From Abyssisolibacter fermentans (GTDB taxonomy: Bacteria > Bacillota > Clostridia > Tissierellales > MCWD3), in the NCBI RefSeq assembly GCF_001559865.1, contig NZ_LOHE01000071.1:1-52633 (forward strand): a DNA stretch of 52,633 bases. The letters run 5' to 3'. The position numbers and the translations under genes are program-made. The notes under the pieces were generated by a model. It had not been told where the DNA came from and did no database searches. It worked only from the letters and a program-made list of their open reading frames with translations. Position 1 is the first letter of the stretch, and every line of letters starts with the position of its first letter. Shown piece after piece: positions 18,101 to 29,800 of this stretch.

Positions 18101-20842
18101 TTGATTTTGAAAAGCTTGTAATGCATTCTCTTTTACTTCTGACAAAAACTCACTAAATGTTTTTTTGCCACTAGGATAATTACGCATTGCAATAGTGTTA
18201 ACAAACATGCCTAGTATATTTTCTAAATCAGGATGATTTCTACCAGCAGTTGGTGTTCCAACTATAATATCTTCTTGATTGGTGTATTTGTATAAAAGTA
18301 TGTCATAAACTGCAAGCAGTACCATATACAAAGTAGCTTTATTGTCTTTAGCAATATCATTTAATGACTTTGTCAATCTACTGTTTATAACAAACTCTAT
18401 ATTATTACCTTCAAAGCTCTGCACAGGAGGTCTTTTGAAATCAGTTTCCAAATTTAATACAGGTATTTCATCACTAAACTTATCTATCCAATACTCTCCT
18501 TGTTTTTTATAGTTTTCGGTCTCTATCATATTATTCTGCCAAACAGCATAATCTCTGTACTGTAAATTAAGCTTTGGTAAATTATCTCCCATATATAGCT
18601 TTGAAAATTCCGTTAACATCAGTCTTCTTGAAACACCGTCCATAATAATATGATGCATATCTGTAAGCATTAAATACTTGTTTTCTTCTGTTTTTACTAT
18701 ACACACTCTCAAAAGCGGTGCAGTACTTAAATCAAAAGGTCTTATGAAGTCATCAATAATTGTATCAATGTTTTTATCTTCTAAATATAAATAACTTATA
18801 TTAAAATCTACATTCTCATCTATTTTTTGAACAGGTTTTCCATCAATTATCTTAAAACTTGTTCTGAAGCTTTCATGATTTTCTATTATAGTATTAATAG
18901 CATTTTCAAATCTCTCTTTATCAAGTTTTCCTTCTACCTCAAATATTAAAGGCATATTATAATTAGTGCTTTTCACATCTAGTCTATTCAATATAAACAT
19001 CCTATTTTGAGCAGAAGAAAGTGGGTAATATTCTTTTTCTGGGGTTTTTTCTATATTCAAATCATACTTTCTATTACTCTCATTAACAATCTTAGATAAA
19101 TCCTCTATTGTAGGATTGTTAAAGACATCCTTTAGACTGATATTATAGCCAAATTCCTTGTATATTTTAGATATAAGCTTCATTGCATTTAATGAGTGTC
19201 CTCCTGCATCTAAAAAACCTAAATCTATAGATATTTGATCTATGCCTAATACTCTCTCAAATATATTTTGCAGTTTCTTTTGAACATCATTTTTAGGAGC
19301 AGTATATTCTTTATCATCAAACGTAAATATAGGTAAATTACTATAACCTATCTTTCCATTATTATTAAGAGGCAGTTTTTCTAAGAACATAAAAAACGCT
19401 GGAATCATATAGCTTGGTAAACTTTGCTTTAGATATTTTTTTATATCATCTATTTTTATTAAGGAGTCATCTTCTTTGACTATATAAGCACATATTGCAT
19501 TTTCTTCGTTCTTAATATTCTTATAAACTACTACTGCATCTTTTATGTTTTTGTTTCTTAAAAGCACATTTTCTATACCATTTAACTCAACTCTAAAACC
19601 CCTTATCTTAATCTGCCTGTCAACTCTACCTACAAATTCAATATCTCCATTTTCATTTACTCTGCCTAAATCGCCTGTTTTGTATATAATATCTGTAGGA
19701 TTATTGTTAAATGGATTGACTATAAATTTCTCATGATTTTTGACCTCATCATTGTAATATCCATAGCTTCTGTATGGAGTCCTAATATATATCTCTCCTA
19801 CTTTACCTTTGCCTGAAATTTTCATATTTTTATCAAGTATTATAACCTTTGCACCTGATATTGGCTTTCCTATAGGTGTATTTTCTCTATTCCCATCTTC
19901 TTGTTTAATCCTATAAAATAACTTAGCTAATGTTGTTTCCGTAGGTCCATATAAATTTACTAACTGAATTCTATCTCCGAACTTCTTATACCACTTCTTC
20001 ACTTCATTTGGAGTAACTTTTTCACCAGCTAATAAAACATATTTGAGCATTATAAAATCATTATTTAATTTATCGCTATTAAAAACTTTAAATAAACTTG
20101 GAGTACAATGTATCAAATTGACTTCACTGTCATTTATCCAATTCACTAAACTCTCTGTATCCAAAATAAGTTCTTTTGTTGATGGAATACATATTGTCGC
20201 CCCTGAGCATAAAGCTGTAAATATATCTCTCATAAATGGATCATGACACTGTGATGTGAATTGACTTATTCTAAAATCAGAATTAATGCCAAATTCTTTT
20301 ATCTCCCACTTTATAAACTGAAGCAAACTAATATTTTTACCTAATATTCCTTTAGGTTTACCTGTTGTACCAGAAGTAAAATAAACATATATTTTATCAT
20401 CAGGGCTATAGAAGACTTCAGGAGCATATGTATACTCACTGTTTTCTCTATAAAATTCCTCATCTATTTTATAAATATTTAGGCTCTCTTTATTTAATCT
20501 TTCTTTATTCTGCTGGTCTACAAATGCGTATTTAAGCTCAGATGCAAGTAGCATATTGTTTATTCTTTCATCTGGATAAGCACTATCAAGCGGCACAAAA
20601 ACACAACCAGCTTTCATTATTCCTATGATTGTATTAATCATGCAAAGCTTATCATCTATTAGTACACCAATAAATGTACCTTTGGAAATCCCCTGATTTA
20701 ATATATAATTTGCAGTAATATTTGATTTTTCATCTAATTCTTTATACGTAATAGCTTTATTACCATATTCAATAGCTGTCTTATCACCATATTTTTCAAA
20801 TACATTCATCATTTCATACTGCATAGTTCTTTGATTAGTCAT
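12182..20842 (-). CDS. NRPS A-T-C-A(Pro)-T-C-A-T-TE, terminating synthetase
   Basis: 2886 aa. It begins directly with an adenylation domain (residues ~1-500), so this module is split: its C domain ends the 3580-aa protein. A4 has CHDPFMRDIF in place of the usual FDxSxxE region and an extracted code DPRHLALLAK that I cannot assign. T (AGGHSLNA) and C (HHIIMDG) follow. A5 has FDACYQE and HNHYGPSETHV, code DAQIIAHVIK, close to the Pro code DVQLIAHVVK. T (GGHSLRA) and C (HHIISDG) follow. A6 code DGESFSMVCK is not assignable. The last T domain is GGNSMKL. The C-terminal thioesterase (~2650-2886) has GYCVGG, a cysteine (codon 12635-12637) where GxSxG normally carries serine, then D in TAEDASE and H in FGTHNEM. 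Start ATG has a GGGGG site; 12 nt after the upstream NRPS gene. Confidence 0.94.
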   Translation of the reverse strand: MTNQRTMQYEMMNVFEKYGDKTAIEYGNKAITYKELDEKSNITANYILNQGISKGTFIGVLIDDKLCMINTIIGIMKAGCVFVPLDSAYPDERINNMLLASELKYAFVDQQNKERLNKESLNIYKIDEEFYRENSEYTYAPEVFYSPDDKIYVYFTSGTTGKPKGILGKNISLLQFIKWEIKEFGINSDFRISQFTSQCHDPFMRDIFTALCSGATICIPSTKELILDTESLVNWINDSEVNLIHCTPSLFKVFNSDKLNNDFIMLKYVLLAGEKVTPNEVKKWYKKFGDRIQLVNLYGPTETTLAKLFYRIKQEDGNRENTPIGKPISGAKVIILDKNMKISGKGKVGEIYIRTPYRSYGYYNDEVKNHEKFIVNPFNNNPTDIIYKTGDLGRVNENGDIEFVGRVDRQIKIRGFRVELNGIENVLLRNKNIKDAVVVYKNIKNEENAICAYIVKEDDSLIKIDDIKKYLKQSLPSYMIPAFFMFLEKLPLNNNGKIGYSNLPIFTFDDKEYTAPKNDVQKKLQNIFERVLGIDQISIDLGFLDAGGHSLNAMKLISKIYKEFGYNISLKDVFNNPTIEDLSKIVNESNRKYDLNIEKTPEKEYYPLSSAQNRMFILNRLDVKSTNYNMPLIFEVEGKLDKERFENAINTIIENHESFRTSFKIIDGKPVQKIDENVDFNISYLYLEDKNIDTIIDDFIRPFDLSTAPLLRVCIVKTEENKYLMLTDMHHIIMDGVSRRLMLTEFSKLYMGDNLPKLNLQYRDYAVWQNNMIETENYKKQGEYWIDKFSDEIPVLNLETDFKRPPVQSFEGNNIEFVINSRLTKSLNDIAKDNKATLYMVLLAVYDILLYKYTNQEDIIVGTPTAGRNHPDLENILGMFVNTIAMRNYPSGKKTFSEFLSEVKENALQAFQNQDFQFDEIVDKLDLKRNTSRNPLFDTMFVLQNMEQSELLLDGLNISPYKFKNIISKFDLLFNAVEANGQLHCILQYCNKLFKHETIERFLKHFLNLLDDITKYPNKRLKDLVITTDNEIDTIKIFNKEHDEFCTETIHELFKKQVEKTPNDIAIVEDDVEVTYGELNERANRLARALRGKGVKTNNIVGLIINRSIDGIVGVLGTLKAGGGILILDSKLPQSRLDYMIEDAEVKVLLTNNENKDKFNIKNIDVININDIKTDDYEACNLNVPSNALDIFYLIYTSGTTGLPKGVIVNHRTIVNLVHHQNKYTNLEFCKKRVTHFAALSFDACYQEICSTLLNGGALYVVNDTVKHDIDQFLEFLNINRIETMILPTAYFRLLSNYDKYAGKLPESINHIIVAGEQLLIPDNLKKILRDKKIYIHNHYGPSETHVITTYTIDYTKTIPSIPNIGKPIANNDIYILDKYDSIQPIGVPGELCMACDFLSQGYINSDKLMKKKFVMNPFNNEQRMYRTGDLSRWMPDGNIEYLGRIDNQVKIRGFRIELGEIESKLESNSKIDQAVVIAKQEQDMDKYLCAYIVKKEEISTAQMRDYLQQKLPEYMIPSCFVELDKIPINKNGKVDKRKLPEPTAVIVENSDYTAPSSDTEKRLAQIWQEVLKTKSLISIHDDFFKLGGHSLRAIALSAKVYESFGVELPLQEIFKAPSLKAMARYLDNTEKGVYNLLEKTEKRAYYPLSSAQYRMYILNKYHEESIAYNMPFALKIDGNLDIDKLEKVFNKIVKRHESLRTSFKIADGKPVQVINDDIEFKIKYTDNQLKQDTLINNFVKPFDLGRVPLFRIEIAKIDESSHLLMMDMHHIISDGVSLGILISEFTKLYNGEKLETVENQYKDFAVWQNKLLESEALREQEEYWLSVYKDDIPKLDLQTDYQRPDILNNAGDSFIFRVEKEVKEKLLKLAGEYNATLYMVLLSAYNVLLQKYTHQNDIIVGSPISGRQNVKVQNIIGMFVNTLTLRNQLNGNKTFEEFLVQVKQNALDGFKNQDYQFEDLVEKLNIDREMNRNMLFDTMFTLQNMDINNIELEGLEVEVIDFKNKIAKFDISLDAIEDEGIYFNMQYRTQLFKEETIKQMSDHFVKILNIIADEPHIKIKDIDILDTSEKVRILNFNKKAIFDESLTLHQIFERQVSVYPNNTAVVYENDSMTYKELNDKANQLARYLIDFGAKTGSIVGIMLERSPNMIISVLAVLKAGGTYLPIDTNYPQDRIKYMINDAEISVLLTDKKSNSKIDMKQRIINLDEYKYTGDKANLNINVSASAPAYIIYTSGTTGNPKGIVTEHRNVINYVRVFNEKFELNKDDATLQQASFTFDGFVEEVYSMLFIGGKIVLPPNRCVKDVKKLRELVIKNNVSILSCSPLILSQFNNLAPIKCVHTFLSSSDVLKRDYFSNIIKYSKVYNMYGPTEATVCTTCYECDETEKSNIPIGKPLANYEVYILDDDLNLMPVGVAGEIYISGKGIARGYFNNINLTNSKFIDNPFSKGSRMYKTGDIGRWLSDGTIEFIGRSDFQLKIRGYRVELSDIECQLLGYESINEAVVISRDDEEGNKYLCAYMTCSKELTVKEIRNYLDKKLPEYMIPSYFVSLDKMPITLNGKIDRKILPQEFESIPIGASYEEPRNVVEETIVKLWKKVLKTDRKISINDSFFDLGGNSMKLVELASLINKEFQIEISLAQILKNIKVKELSEYLVTKFKEDSNAPYILFNDNNEENIFCFPPVTGYGLIFNDFSEVLNNYSLYAFNFIESEDRIEKYIAAIKEIKPQGPYTLMGYCVGGRLAFKVAKKLEKCGDVVKDLIILDGYRQLEKPEKLKLGVQEYADDLAVSIEKDTRYTLFKDEIVVKAKTYYEYSINMLDTGVLNSDIHLITAEDASEIDVKVNGWKDASKGSYRVYKGFGTHNEMINNRNAEIIESILNRKKDENHE

Positions 20843-20854
20843 ATTTCAACCCCC

Positions 20855-23800
20855 TTAAAATATGTCTTCTAAATCCTCATTAAAATCATCTAATATATCC
20901 TGCTTTTCTTCTTTAGAAATAATTTCTATATCAGAAAGCATAATATCAGGATTATTAATAACTATATCTATGATTCTAATGAAATCATCAACAAAAGCCT
21001 TCATTGTAGCTCTTTTGAATAAATCTGTTGAATATTCCAATGTAAATATCAACTCATTATCTCTTTCAAATCCTGCTAATTCTATATCAAGCTTTGTACC
21101 TTCAAGCTTTTGCTTATATGGTGATATTTCTAAATCCTTTAATTTAATATTTATCTCGTCCATATTTCTAAGATTAAACATAGTGTCAAATAGCGGATTT
21201 CTGCTTTTATCTCTTTTTATGTTAAGTACTTCAACTAATTCTTCAAATTGATAATCTTGATTTTGATAAGCCTCTAATGCTGTCAGCTTTACTTCTGACA
21301 AAAACTCTTTAAACGTTTTTTCTCCACTTGGATAATTTCTAAATGCCAAGGTATTTAAGAATATTCCTATAATACTCTGTAAATCTGCATGAGGTCTTCC
21401 TGCTATAGGTGAACCTACTATTATATCCTCCTGTCCTGTATATTTGTATAACAGCGTATTATATACAGCAAGAAGTACCATATACAAAGTTCCCTTGTTT
21501 TCATTAGCCAGCATGTATAATTTTTTAGTATAATCTGCATCAATAATAAAGTCTATACTGTCACCTTTGAAGCTTTGAACAGAAGGTCTGTTATAATCTA
21601 ATTTCATATCTAATAACGGAATTTCTCCTGAAAATCTATCTAACCAGTAATTTTTTTGATTATTAAAGTCATCACTTTTCATTAATTCATTTTGCCATAC
21701 TGCATAATCTTTGTATTGTAGCTTAATTTCCTCAAGAGCTTCTCCGTTGTAGAGTCTTGAAAATTCAGTTATTAATATCACTGTAGAAACACCATCAGAT
21801 ATTATGTGATGCATGTCAGTTAGCATAAAAAATTTTTCATCATCTATTTTTAATACTTCTACTCTGATAAGAGGTGCTTTAGTTAAATCAAAAGGTCTGA
21901 TGAAAGCTTTTATCTTATCCTCTAACTGTTCCTCTTTAATATCTATCAAACTTATATCTAAAAGCATAGCATCATCAATAATTTGTATAGGCTTTCCGTC
22001 AATCATTTTAAAACTTGTTCTTAATGCATCATGTCTTTTTATAAGTGTATTGAATGCATTTTTTAATCTATCTATATCCAGCTTTCCTTTCATCTCTAAT
22101 ACCGAAGGCATGTTATAATTTGTACCTTCACTGTTTATCTGATTTAATATATACATTCTCTTTTGTGATGAAGAAAGCGGATAGTATTCTCTTTTTTCAA
22201 AAGGCTTTATTGCATCATATCTGCTTTTATTTGCTATGATGATATAATCTGATAATTCCTTGATAGTAGGTGAAGCAAATATCTGTTGTAGTGGAACTTC
22301 TACATTTAAGCTCTTATGAATTTTTGCTGATAATGTTGTAGCTTTTAGTGAATGTCCTCCTAATTCAAAGAAATTATCATTAATGCCAATATCTCCACTT
22401 ATCCCTAATAAATCCTGCCAAATGTGCATTAAAACTCTATCTGTTTGATTTCTCACTTCTTCATATTTAGCTCCTGTATCTAAGCTGTTATCAGGTTCAG
22501 GTAATGCTTTGACATTAATCTTTCCGTTAGAAGTAAGCGGTATTTCATTAATCTCTACAAAGTATGCAGGTATCATATATTCAGGTAAATAAGCTGATAA
22601 ATATGTTCTAAGATCAGCAACAGTAAGCTCTTTTTCAACTTGAATATATGCACATATACATTTTTCATTGCTGCTGTTATTTCTTGTTATAACAACAGCA
22701 GTTTTTATATCCTCATGATTTTGAAGTCTACTTTGTATCTCTCCTAATTCAATCCTGTATCCTCTAATCTTAACCTGTTTATCTATTCTTCCTAAATACT
22801 CTAAGTCACCGCTGTCAAGCAGTCTGACTAAATCTCCTGATCTGTACATTATTGTATTTGGTATATATGGATTTGGGACAAACTTCTCTAATGTCAACTT
22901 TTCTCTGTTAATATAACCTCTAGCAACACCGTCTCCTCCAACATAAAGCTCTCCTGCAATACCAACAGGTAATATGTTCATGTTTTTATCCATTACATAA
23001 GCGCTTAAAGTTGGGATTGGTTTACCTATATTACTTATACCGTTTCTTATATCTTCATCAGTTATTTCTTTATAAGTTACATGTACAGTTGTCTCTGTAA
23101 TTCCATACATATTTATCAATTTCGTATTCGGATATCTATTTTTCCAATTTATCAACTTGTTTGGATTTAATGCTTCCCCTCCAAATATGATATATCTTAT
23201 AGCTAAATCCATTCTTTGATGCTTTTCATCTTCATTTATTAAGTTATAAAATGCAGAAGGAGTTTGATTTAAAACTGTTACCCTTTCTGATTGTAAAAGC
23301 TCTAAAAATTCCTTTGGATTTACAGCAGTTTCTTTTGGTACAATTACTAATTTACCTCCAAATAATAAAGCTCCGTACATTTCCCATACTGAAAAATCAA
23401 AGCAATACGAATGGAACATAGTCCATACATCATTTTCATCAAAGTCAAAATGATTCTTTTCATTAAACATCAGTCTTATGACATTTTTATGCTCTACCAT
23501 AACACCTTTTGGCTTACCTGTTGTACCAGATGTATATATAATGTATGCCAAATCATTTTGTAATGTATTATCAGTTAAATTTGTTTCTTCGACTTCATAA
23601 TTTTTAAGCTCATTTATATATATAACATCTCTGCTGTAATTTATATTTTCTAATTCTATTTCATCAGAAATAATCAAAGCTCTAGCATCACTGTCTTCTA
23701 GCATAAAATTAACTCTATCAGCAGGATACTGCGTATCAATTGGCAGATAAGCTCCACCAGCTTTTAGTACTGCTATCATAGCAGTAATCATATCTGTTGA

Positions 23801-26800
23801 CCTGTTAAGTATAATTCCAACTATAGAATCTTTTGCTACTCCTTTATTTCTTAAAATCTTTGCTAATTTATTAGCTTTTTTATTAAGCTCACTGTATGTC
23901 AGTTTCTCTTTTCCACATATAACAGCTGTCTTATTTGGGTTGTTTTTTACCTGCTCTTCAAATACTGAATGTATAGTCTTGTTTTTTGGGTATGTTACAT
24001 TTGAGTTATCAAGTATGGATAAAACATCTTGCTTCTCACTATTTGAAATCATCTTTATTTCATCTAATTTAATCTCAGGATTATCACAAATCTCATAAAG
24101 TATATTTATAAAGTGATTAGCAAATCTTATCATAGTTTCTTTTTTAAACAATTTAGTGCAGTACTGTAGTCTAAAGCTTATATCATCATCATTTTCAACT
24201 GCATCTATATTAAAATCAAATTTAGCTGTTTTGTTTTCAAATTCATACTGCTCTATCTTTATGTCATCTAAATCTGTTATGTTTATGCCCATATTTTGAA
24301 GTGAAAATACTGTGTCAAACAATGTACCCCTAGACATATCCCTATCTAGCTTTAGCTTGTCAACCAATTCTTCAAATTGATAATCTTGATTTTCAAAAGC
24401 ATTTAATGCATTCTGCTTTACTTCTCCTAAAAATTTTCTAAATGTTTTAGTGCCTGTAGGATTGTTTCTCATTGCCAGCGTATTTACAAACATTCCTAAT
24501 ATATTCTCTAAATCTGCATGAGGTCTTCCCGCAATAGGAGAACCTACAACTATGTCCTCTTGATGTGTATACTTGTATAGTAAAGTGTTATAAGCAGTAA
24601 GTAATGTCATGTACATCGTTGCATTTTCCTGTTTTGCTAGTTTGTTTATCCTATTTTTAAGGTTTTGATTTGCTTTAAAAGTAATATAGTCACCTTCAAG
24701 ACTTTGAAGCTTTGGTCTAGGATAATCTGTAACCATATCTAATACAGGTACATCATCACTAAATCTGTCTAACCAATATTTTTCTTGTCTTATCATTCTT
24801 TCATCGTTAAATATTTCCTTCTGCCAAACAGCATAATCTTTGTACTGTATTTTAAGCTCATGAAGCTTCTCGTTATTATAGAGTTTTATGAAATCTGATA
24901 CTAAAATGCCTGTAGAAACCCCATCAGATACAATATGATGCATATCTAGCATCAGTAAATATCTATCTTTTTTAGCCTCTATTATCCCAACTCTAAATAA
25001 TGGTGCAGTACTTAAATCAAAAGGTCTTATAAATTTATTTATTATGCTGTTAATTTTGTCACCTTTATTCATATAAAGCTCAATTTTAAAATCTATGTCT
25101 TCATGTATTTTCTGAATTGGTTGACCATCTACTAGTTCAAAGCTGGTTCTCAAGCTTTCATGTCTTCTAACTATTTCTTTAAATATATGCTCTAATTTAT
25201 CTATATCTAATTTGCCCTTTAACTCTAATACTGAAGGCATATTGTAGCTTGTGTTTGCTTGATTGTATTTATTCAAAATAAACATTCTCATCTGAGCTGA
25301 AGATAATGGGTAATACTCTCTATTTTCTACTGGTATAATTGAACTATATATACTTTTAGTTGTTTGATTTATAAAGCCTGCTATCTCTTTTACACTCTGT
25401 CTTCTGAAGACTTCTTGAAGCGGAAGCTCTATATTAAGACTTTGATGAATTTTAGAAACAAACGTGATAGCCTTTAATGAATGTCCTCCTAAATCAAAGA
25501 ACTTGTCGTTAATTCCTATCTTTTGTTTTATAGCAAGCACTTCTTTCATTATTTCTAAAATTGTTTTTTCGATATCATTTCTAGGTGCTTCATATTTGAC
25601 CTGAGTTTCTATATGTCCATCAGGTTCAGGTAGTGCTTTTTTATTTACCTTTCCGTTTTGATCTAAAGGAATACTATCAATTTTTATAAAATATGACGGT
25701 ATCATATATTCAGGTAATTCAGATGATAAATAATCCCTAATCTCTTTTACCGAAACATCATTTTCACCTACTATATAAGCACACAAATACTTATACATAT
25801 CTTCATTATCTTTTGCCACAACTAATGCATCTTTTATACTGCTGTGCTTTTTAAGTATGTTTTCAATTTCACCTATCTCAATTCTATAACCTCTTATCTT
25901 TACCTGTTTATCTATTCTTTCGATATACTCTAAATTTCCATCAGGCAGCCACCTTGCAAGATCTCCTGTTTTATACATCTTTTCATTAGGGTTAAAAGGA
26001 CTCTTAACGAATTTTTCTTCTGTCAGCTCTGGTCTATATAAATATCCTCTTGCTACACCATTACCACATATACAAACCTCGCCTCTTACACCTACTGGAA
26101 CTAATTTAGAATTAGTGTCAAATAAATATATCCTTGTATTACTAAGCGGACTTCCTATTGGAGGTATTGCCTCAATATCTTTATCAGGCTTCATTGTATA
26201 AGCTGTAACTACATGAGCCTCTGATGGTCCGTAGTGATTATGAAGCGTTACATTATTTTCTCTCAAATATTTTTTAAAGTCTTCTGTAACTATTAACTGC
26301 TCGCCTGCTGGTACAATATGATTTAATTTTCTTGATAATTTATTTATATATGTTTTTTCACTTGTAATAAATTTTAGATATGATGTAGGTAAGAAAATTA
26401 CACCAATATCATTTACATCTACATACTCAAGAAGTTTGTTTACATCTTTCTTCTTATCGTTACTGATAACATACAGCTCTCCACCACTTGATAATGTAGA
26501 ATATGTCTCTTGATAGCATATATCAAAGCTTATTGTGGCAAATTGCAGTACCTTTTTATTAAATTCTATATCTGTTTTTGCAAATTCCCAATGAAGCAAA
26601 TTTATTATTGTCCTCTGCTCAATCATTATACCTTTTGGTTTTCCTGTAGAACCAGAGGTATAAATTATATACATCAGATCTGTAGGAGTACTTGTGTTTT
26701 CTAAATTGTGTGTACCTCCTTTGTATATGCTTTCATCTTCTAAGCATATTACAGTCTTGTTTTCAAAATTTATTCGATCAAGTAAATAAGAATGTGTTAA

Positions 26801-29800
26801 TAAGATATCTACTTTACAATCCTCTAGTAAATACTCAATCCTATCATTTGGATACTCAGGTGCAATACCTACAAAAGCACATCCTGCTTTTGGAATTGCA
26901 ATCAAAGCTACTATCATTTCTAGTGATTTTTCAGCCATCAAGCCAACTAATTGATCTTTTTTTACACCCAATTTTCTTAAATATCCTGCGAGTTGATTTG
27001 CCTTTTCATTTAGCTGTCTGTATGTTAAACTCTTATCTTCATATACGACTGCGACTTTATCCGGTGTCTTTCTTACTTGCTGTTCAAACAATTCTTGAAT
27101 TGTTATATCCTTTGGATAATCTAAAGTAGTATCATTAAAAACTTCTAATATCTCTTTCTTTTCCTCGCTTGAAACCATATCTATTTCATCTAAAGTAATA
27201 CTAGTGTCATTTACAATCGCCCTTAGAATATTTACATAATGTACACTTAAATCTTTAATTGTTTCCTTTTTAAATAGCTTTGAACAATACTCGAAATTAC
27301 ACTTAACATTTTCATTGCCTTCTACTACTGTTAAGAGTATATCGAACTTCGATGTTTTATTCTCAAACTCATATGGATTCACTTTTATATCTCTTATTTT
27401 TACCTCTGTAATATCAATATTAGGCATAGAAAACATGACATCAAATATTGGATTTCTGCTCGTATCTCTATTTATGCCTAGCTTTTCAACTAAATCCTCA
27501 AATTGATAGTCTTGATTTGCATAAGCATTTAAACAGTTTTCCTTTACACTTAAAAAGAATTTTTCTATAGTCATATTTCCTACTGGGTTATTTCTCATTA
27601 CTATTGTATTTGCAAACATACCTATTACATTGCTTAACTGCTCATTATGTCTTGCTGCAATAGGTGTACCTACTATGATATCATCCTGCCATGTATATTT
27701 AGACAATAGTATATTAAAAGCACCAAGCAAAATCATGTACATTGTAATCTGACTATCTTTTGAATATTTTTTCAAAGCCTTCGTTAACTCACTATCTATC
27801 ACAAAGTCCATATCGTCCCCTTCAAAACTTTGAACTGTTGGTCTTGGATAGTCAGTCATCAAGTCTAATACAGGTATCTCACCTTTAAATTTATCTAACC
27901 AATATTGTTCTTGATTTTTGCTTTCTTCATTTAACAATGACTCTTGCTGCCAAACAGCGTAATCTTTGTATTGTATATTAATATCTTCAAGCTTTTGTCC
28001 GTCATACATCTTTAAAAATTCTGATACAAGTATTTCTGTTGATACTCCATCTGATATTATGTGATGCATGTTTATAATTAAGAGATGTTTTTCATCAGAC
28101 ACTTTCGCTAAAACTAATTTCATAAGTGGTGCTTTACTTAAGTCAAAAGGCTTAATATAGCTTTTTATTATATCGTCTACGTTATTATCATTAACCAGTA
28201 TATAATCTACATTAAAATCTAATTCATCATGTATAATTTGAACAGGCTCTCCATCTATAACTGAAAAACTTGTCCTTAAACTCTCATGTCTTGATACTAT
28301 CATTTTAAATGCATTATTAAATCTTTCTACATCAAGCTTTCCGTCAAGCGACAATACAGTCATCATATTATAATTAATGCTGTCTTTATTTAATTGATTA
28401 AGAACATACATCCTTTTTTGAACAGAAGATAGTGGATAATATGATCTCTTTGATGCAGGTTTAATTGATTGGTACTCTTTCTTCTCTGTACTTTCGATAT
28501 ACAAAGCAAGTTTTTGTACAGTAGGATTGTTGAACAATTCTTTAAGCGGTATTTGAAAATCTAACTCTTTGTGAATTTTTGAAACTAAGTTAGTTGCACT
28601 TAGTGAATGTCCCCCTATCTCAAAGAAATCATCTTTTATACCTATTTTTGAATCAGCTTCGAGTACACTTTTATATATATTGACAAGCTTAATTTCAAGC
28701 TCACTGCTTGGCGCTACATATTCATAACCTGTCTCTATTTCAACCTCTAATTCAGCTAATGCTTTTTTATTAACTTTACCACTATTTAAAACAGGTATTT
28801 TATCTAGCTTAATAAAACCTGAAGGTATCATGTATTTAGGTAATTCTTGTGATAATTTATCCTTAATATCCTGAATATCAAGCTCACTGTTAGTTACAAC
28901 ATATGCACATAAGTGTTTGTTGTTATCTAATTTTCTGACCATTACAACAGCTTGTCTTATATTTGGGATATCTAACAATTTGTTTTCTATCTCACCCAGT
29001 TCAATTCTAAAACCTCTTAATTTAACCTGCTCATCAATTCTACCTGTTAATTTGATAGTGCCATCTGATAGAAACTTTGCAGCGTCGCCTGTTTTATATA
29101 TTCTCTCGCCCTTCACATAAGGGTTTTCTATGAATTTACACTCTGTTAGCTCATCTCTATTTAAATAACATCTTGCCAGTCCATCTCCGCCAATGCAAAG
29201 CTCACCCTCTACAATAGTTGGCTGTAATTTGTTGTATTTATTTAATATATATATTTTTTTGTTAGCAACAGGTTTTCCTATTGTTATGCTGTCAGCTTCT
29301 ACATCATTTGCCATAGTAGCAACAACACTTGCTTCTGTTGGTCCGTATTCGTTTATTATTTCAATGCCTTTATTTAAATTTTTACTCATCTTGACTAACT
29401 TACTAGTAACTGCCTCTCCTGCGAGTGTAATTGTTCTCAGTGATTTTAAATCTTGAGATTGAGAAACTTCTAATATTGCCGAATACAGTGTAGGAACAGC
29501 TATAAAATGTGTTACTTTGTTTGCTATAATTTCTTCTTTTATAGCTGTAGGATTTTTTGCAGTTTTCTCATTTACTAGTATTACCTTTGCTCCTGATACT
29601 ATAGGAGTAAAGAAACTAGTTAAAAACCCGTCGAATACATATGAAAATAACTGCAAAACAGCATCATCTTCATTTAGCTTGTACTCATCTTTTCGCCACA
29701 TAATAGCACTTGTTATGCTCTTGTGCTCTACCATTACCCCTTTAGGTTTACCTGTTGATCCTGATGTATATATAACATAAGCTAAATCGTCTGATCTGTT

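Noticed and set aside
26510-27129. Open frames on the plus strand inside the NRPS genes (e.g. 26692-27129, 29517-29780)
   Set aside because: They are antisense to conserved A and C domain motifs, have no ribosome sites, and vary with the repeats of the modules.
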